Of a stretch of 64,000 bases of DNA, positions 60,813 through 64,000 are shown piece after piece. A model generated the notes under the pieces. That model was not told the origin of the DNA and searched no databases. It worked only from the letters and a program-made list of their open reading frames with translations. Within the stretch, counting starts at the first letter, position 1, and the number at the start of each line of letters is the position of its first letter. Source of the DNA: a bacterium (GTDB taxonomy: Bacteria > Myxococcota_A > Bradymonadia > UBA7976 > UBA1532); contig JAUHYW010000044.1 of the NCBI GenBank assembly GCA_030426085.1, positions 1 through 64,000 on the forward strand. Direction: 5' to 3'. Position numbers and translations under genes: made by a program.

Positions 60813-61168
60813 CCGCCGCCCTCGGCGCCTGGCTCGGCGCCTTCGCCCTCACCCAGCTCGTCGAGACGCCGATCCACGCCCGGGCGCTGGGCCCCGGCCG
60901 CCCGTGGGCCCGGCGCCTGCTGCTCGGGTTCGGCGCCAGCGCGCTCACCCATCCGATCGTATTCTTCGGCTTCCCCCGGCTGCTGCCGACGCTCTTCGCC
61001 CGGGACTACTGGTCCGGCGTGGCCGCCGCCGAGGCGTTCGCGGTGGCCGTCGAGGCGCTCTATCTGCGTCGATTGGGGGTCGAGCGGGCCATCCCGTGGG
61101 CGCTCCTGGCCAACGCCGCGAGCGTCGCGGTCGGGCTGCTCACCCGGGCGGGGTTCGGCTGGCCTTGA
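60809..61168 (+). CDS. Small polytopic membrane protein
   Basis: 119 residues, starting at GTG in a 4-base overlap with the lipoprotein gene. Four likely membrane helices (ALGAWLGAFALTQLVETPIH, LLLGFGASALTHPIVFFGFP, SGVAAAEAFAVAVEALYLRR, AIPWALLANAASVAVGLLTR). TPIHARAL near the start is the only striking polar motif. I do not recognise the family. Overlap suggests joint expression with the preceding lipoprotein, perhaps in a shared envelope task. Confidence 0.65.
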   Translation: MTAALGAWLGAFALTQLVETPIHARALGPGRPWARRLLLGFGASALTHPIVFFGFPRLLPTLFARDYWSGVAAAEAFAVAVEALYLRRLGVERAIPWALLANAASVAVGLLTRAGFGWP

Positions 61169-61188
61169 CCCACGGCCCCCGGCCCCAC

Positions 61189-62313
61189 TCAGGCGGTGGC
61201 CCCGCCGCACGAGCTGCCCGCGCCCGCGGTGCAACCGAAGCAGTGCCGCTCGGTGAGAATGCGCCGCGCCTGCCACCGCTCGAGGTCGAAGTCGGCGACG
61301 TGCAGCGGCCGATCGCCGTCGGTGAAGGCCATCTCGAGCTGCTGGTTGAAGTCGCAGTCGTACATCCGCCCGTCCCAGCCGACCGACAGCGTATTGCGGC
61401 ACATCAGCCCGCCGATGGCCCCCGGGTTGAAGGCCCCGAGCAGCCGCTGCATGTAACCCTCGAGGTTGCCCGAGTCGAGCAGCCACTCCAGAAACCGCGA
61501 CATCGGCATGTTGTTGAGGCACAAGAGCCGGTCGAAGGTCACCCCGTGGTGCCGCTCGAGCTTCGCCTTCCACTCCGCCTCGAGCTTGCTCTGATCACCG
61601 GCGAGGAAGGCGCCGGCGGGGTTCGACATCAGCGTCAGCACCCGCTTCGGATCACCCTGCCCGTAGCCCGCCTCGTTGAGCCGCGTCAGCGCGCGGATGG
61701 ACTTCTCGTAGGTCCCCTCCCCCCGCTGGGCGTCGGTATTGCGCGCCCGGTAGTGGGGCAGCGAGCAGACCACCTCGACCCCCCGCTCGGCGAACCACCC
61801 CGGCAGGTCGCGCATCTTGGGCACGAGCAGGATGGTCAGGTTGCACCGGTCGATGACGTGCTTGCCCATCTCGACGCACGCGTCGACCAGAGAGCGGAAG
61901 TGCGGGTTGAGCTCGGGCGCGCCGCCGGTCAGATCGACGGTGTGGGCCCCGCTGCGCTCGATGGCCGCGATGCAGGCGTCGACCGTCTCCCGATCCATGT
62001 TCTCGACCACCCGATCGGGCCCCGAGTCGACGTGGCAGTGCCGGCAGGTCATGTTGCACAGCTTGCCGAGGTTGATCTGGAAGATGTCGAGCGCGGTCGG
62101 CCGCAGCCCCTCGGCGAACCCCGCCTCGGCCACCGCCGCGTCGAAGTCGGCGCCCGGGGCGGCCTCGGCCAGCGCCGCGAACTGCACCTCGGGCGCGGTG
62201 AGCGGGACCCGGCGGGCCCGCAAGCTGCGGGTGGGCTTGGGGCCGGCCTCGCGGCTGGCGAGATCGACGCCCAGCGACGCGATGCGGTCTTCGATCGTGA
62301 TGAGCTGGCTCAA
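61189..62313 (-). CDS. arsS: Arsenosugar biosynthesis radical SAM protein ArsS
   Basis: 374 residues. A radical SAM domain with the cluster motif CNMTCRHCH (CxxxCxxC) in QINLGKLCNMTCRHCHVDSG. It also has VDLTGGAPELNPHFRSLVDA, and a C-terminal DUF3641-type region with PMSRFLEWLLDSGNLEGYMQ, FNPGAIGGLMCRNTLSVGWD and a Cys cluster CFGCTAGAGSSCGG. This is the form of ArsS, which builds 5'-deoxyadenosyl-arsenic compounds in arsenosugar synthesis. It is 10 bases downstream of an AhpD-like gene, its usual partner. No arsM methyltransferase was found in the window. Confidence 0.9.
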   Translation of the reverse strand: MSQLITIEDRIASLGVDLASREAGPKPTRSLRARRVPLTAPEVQFAALAEAAPGADFDAAVAEAGFAEGLRPTALDIFQINLGKLCNMTCRHCHVDSGPDRVVENMDRETVDACIAAIERSGAHTVDLTGGAPELNPHFRSLVDACVEMGKHVIDRCNLTILLVPKMRDLPGWFAERGVEVVCSLPHYRARNTDAQRGEGTYEKSIRALTRLNEAGYGQGDPKRVLTLMSNPAGAFLAGDQSKLEAEWKAKLERHHGVTFDRLLCLNNMPMSRFLEWLLDSGNLEGYMQRLLGAFNPGAIGGLMCRNTLSVGWDGRMYDCDFNQQLEMAFTDGDRPLHVADFDLERWQARRILTERHCFGCTAGAGSSCGGATA

Positions 62314-62323
62314 TGGGCCCCTC

Positions 62324-62659
62324 TTACATGCCGAGTTTGTGGACGTGCTCGAGCATCTGGACCCCGTGGACCAGCGAGGCGCCGCCCCGGATGGCCGAGG
62401 CGACGTGCACCGCTTCGGTCATCTGCTCGAGGTCGGCGCCCTTCTCGAGCGCGTCCTTGGCGTACGCATCGATGCAGTACGGGCACTGCACGGCATGTGC
62501 TACAGCCAGGGCGATCAAAGACTTCTCCCGGGTCGACAGCGCGCCCTCCTCGAAGACGGCGCCATACCAGGCGAAGAACTTCTCGGCCAGCTCGGGCGCG
62601 CCCTCGGCGATCGTGCCGAAGTTCGGCAGGTGCTCCGGCTTGTAGTAGGTGTCCATCAT
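62324..62659 (-). CDS. AhpD/carboxymuconolactone-decarboxylase-like protein, arsenosugar-associated
   Basis: 111 residues from the first of two adjacent ATGs (62659 and 62656); GAGGA spacing suits the second better. The family motif ALAVAHAVQCPYCIDAYAKD carries the redox pair CxxC with the downstream His region (MTEAVHVASAIRGGASLVHG). Proteins of this type have alkylhydroperoxidase activity or act in side reactions. It is directly upstream of arsS (10 bases), which is the arrangement known for arsenosugar-associated peroxidase-like genes. It probably helps in the arsenic pathway or in dealing with reactive by-products. Confidence 0.88.
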   Translation of the reverse strand: MMDTYYKPEHLPNFGTIAEGAPELAEKFFAWYGAVFEEGALSTREKSLIALAVAHAVQCPYCIDAYAKDALEKGADLEQMTEAVHVASAIRGGASLVHGVQMLEHVHKLGM

Positions 62660-62690
62660 GTCCTCGGGGTGGGGGCGGGGCGGCGAGTGA

Positions 62691-63497
62691 TCAGAGCTCG
62701 ACCTTGAGGAAGGCCCCGACGTTGTAGTTGAGCCCGTGCAGGTTGTCCTTGTCGATCGACTTCGCGCCGATCGACTTGCGCAGCTCGCGGAAGACGCCCA
62801 GATCGGCCGCCTCGGGGTGCTCGCTCTCGAGCTGGTCGAGGGCGACGCTCTTGACGTCGGCCGCCGCGTCCTCGCCGTTGATCAGGTAGTGGTAGCCGAC
62901 GTGCCCCCCGAGGCCCAGGAAGAGGATGCGGGGCACCAGCGCGAACTCGACCGACAGCCGGGCCCGGGCCAGATTCCAGCCGAGGGCCCACTGGCTGGCC
63001 TCCTTCTCCAGCTCGACGTAATCGTCGTACTGGTCCTCGTAGGCCTGGGCCTCCTCCTGGGTGATCTTGCCCTGGCTGCGGGCCGTCGACTGATTCACCC
63101 CGGGATCGGCCACCAGGAAGCTGGGGATGACCAGCCCCCGCACGTCCTGCTCGGGGAAGTGGAACACCAGCGGCCCGGTGTCGACCCCGAGGTTGAAGCG
63201 CACGTCGTCGCCGAAGCTCAGGTCGACGCCGATGTTGCCGGTGAACATGTACTGGTCCTGCCCCATGAGCAGGGCCTCGCCCCAGAAGTCGACCCCGACC
63301 AGCTCGAAGCCGAGCAGGGCCCCGTAGCCGATGTCGGCGTCGAAGCGCTCGTAGACGTCGCCGGTGCCGGCCACCCAGTCGGCCTTGGCGGCGGCGTAGA
63401 CGCTGATGATATCGGCCGAGGCGGAGAGCGGGGTGGCGAGCAGGGCGCAGACGAAGGCGGCGGGGGCGGCGTGGCGCAGCGAGCGAAGCGTCGGCAT
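62691..63497 (-). CDS. Exported beta-barrel-like protein of unknown function
   Basis: 268 residues. Signal peptide (AFVCALLATPLSASA), then repeated amphipathic strands with aromatic edges (IISVYAAAKADWVAGTGDVY, ADIGYGALLGFELVGVDFWG, MGQDQYMFTGNIGVDLSFGD, LGVDTGPLVFHFP, LSVEFALVPRILFLGLGGHV, GYHYLING) and a C-terminal NVGAFLKVEL, as in small outer-membrane barrels. A helical insert (ITQEEAQAYEDQYDDYVELE) sits mid-protein. I recognise no family. It follows the arsS pair on the same strand, 31 bases from the AhpD-like start, but is transcribed before it. Confidence 0.7.
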   Translation of the reverse strand: MPTLRSLRHAAPAAFVCALLATPLSASADIISVYAAAKADWVAGTGDVYERFDADIGYGALLGFELVGVDFWGEALLMGQDQYMFTGNIGVDLSFGDDVRFNLGVDTGPLVFHFPEQDVRGLVIPSFLVADPGVNQSTARSQGKITQEEAQAYEDQYDDYVELEKEASQWALGWNLARARLSVEFALVPRILFLGLGGHVGYHYLINGEDAAADVKSVALDQLESEHPEAADLGVFRELRKSIGAKSIDKDNLHGLNYNVGAFLKVEL

Positions 63498-63583
63498 CGG
63501 AGGACTCCCGTGAAGAGCAGGCTGTGAAGAGGAGAAGACGCGTTTGGGAACCGGGCCGGCGACCGGCGCGGGCCCGGTCGCAT

Positions 63584-64000
63584 TCAAGGCACGGCGGGGT
63601 CGACCGTCGATGGGGCTCGAACCGCGGGGCGAGCCACGCCATCGGGGGACCCTTCGGCCGTGGGGGCCGATGATTCCATAATCAGCTCGGCCGCGTCACC
63701 CTCCTGTCGGTCGAGGCAGACGACGCCGCTGCACGGGCGGTCGCCGGGCACCACGTCGACCACGTCGATCGCCGCGCCCACCGGGCGGATGCGAGCCGGC
63801 CCCAGGCGGGCATCTTCGAGCACCGCCGTCAGCGCGCCGGGCGCCTCGGGCGGGCGCGGCCCGAGCTGGACCAGCGCCCAGTAGGGCCGCCCCGGCGGGC
63901 CGAGATCCACCCGCAGCCAGAAGCGGTCGGGCAGCGTGCGCTGCGGGCGGTCGAACACCAGCTCGACCCGCCCCGCGGCCACCCCGTGGATACGCCCCGA
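63584..64000 (-). CDS. Unknown protein (partial, 5' end outside window)
   Basis: The frame is open through the right edge, so the start is missing; the visible 139 residues read on from SGRIHGVAAGRVELVFDRPQ. Segments include LPDRFWLRVDLGPPGRPYWA, LVQLGPRPPEAPGALTAVLE and DVVPGDRPCSGVVCLDRQEG, suggesting a secreted or periplasmic beta-rich domain with two cysteines. The C-terminus is Pro/Ala-rich. No family is recognised. Confidence 0.55.
   Translation of the reverse strand, partial: SGRIHGVAAGRVELVFDRPQRTLPDRFWLRVDLGPPGRPYWALVQLGPRPPEAPGALTAVLEDARLGPARIRPVGAAIDVVDVVPGDRPCSGVVCLDRQEGDAAELIMESSAPTAEGSPDGVARPAVRAPSTVDPAVP

Overview
The window is a very GC-rich bacterial chromosome segment with the look of Myxococcota or a neighbouring deltaproteobacterial lineage. 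The signs are thrombospondin type-3-like calcium-binding repeats, a MopE-type DxDxD motif, many Asp/Pro/Gly-rich surface lipoproteins, ECF sigma factors next to unknown envelope genes, and a FixJ-type regulator. This placement is inference from gene content. I saw no rRNA, tRNA, insertion sequence or CRISPR array.

Layout. 1-2.4 kb: two secreted calcium-repeat proteins. 2.5-3.8 kb: a fused N-acetylglutamate kinase/acetyltransferase. 4.2-8.6 kb: a SusC/SusD-type TonB transport pair with a strong hairpin behind it and tandem repeats in front. 8.7-11.3 kb: RlmN, then a MoaD/ThiS-like protein paired with a BNR-repeat protein. 11.3-14.3 kb: two unknown envelope genes and a lipoprotein with two truncated-globin domains on a 27-fold Gly-Glu stalk.

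14.4-27.4 kb is the main discovery candidate: four genes joined by 1-4 base overlaps (only the last start is about 6 bases clear). They encode a HEAT/ARM-like protein with a central BRCT domain, a 2,116-residue beta-propeller plus HEAT protein, a winged-helix/SWIM/WGR protein, and a reverse transcriptase with the retron hallmarks NAxxH, YADD and VTG. The gene set fits what I recall as retron type XIII (RT, ARM, WHSWIM). The upstream intergenic region contains an a1/a2-like long-range stem and internal hairpins that could be the msr-msd RNA. BRCT and WGR, both known from PARP-type DNA-damage proteins, suggest that the system monitors DNA ends or damage. A membrane Ser/Thr kinase with a PEGA-like domain follows in the same direction.

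29-36 kb: a lipoprotein, a benzoate-CoA-ligase-like enzyme, and a pair of c-type cytochrome lipoproteins, one with ten CxxCH motifs. An array of 11-bp repeats lies in their divergent control region. 36-45 kb: a uracil-DNA-glycosylase-like protein, two independent ECF sigma loci with associated envelope or anti-sigma genes, and two cysteine-rich lipoproteins. 45-51 kb: a PQQ-like propeller, a thioredoxin-like lipoprotein, a decayed periplasmic-binding-protein remnant, an endonuclease I lipoprotein and two small or unknown genes. 52-55 kb: a FixJ response regulator, two overlapping cyclic-nucleotide-binding proteins and fructose-1,6-bisphosphatase. 55-64 kb: further lipoproteins, an assimilatory APS reductase (CysH), a HEAT protein, an arsenosugar-type radical SAM enzyme (ArsS) with its AhpD-like partner, and an incomplete gene at the right edge.
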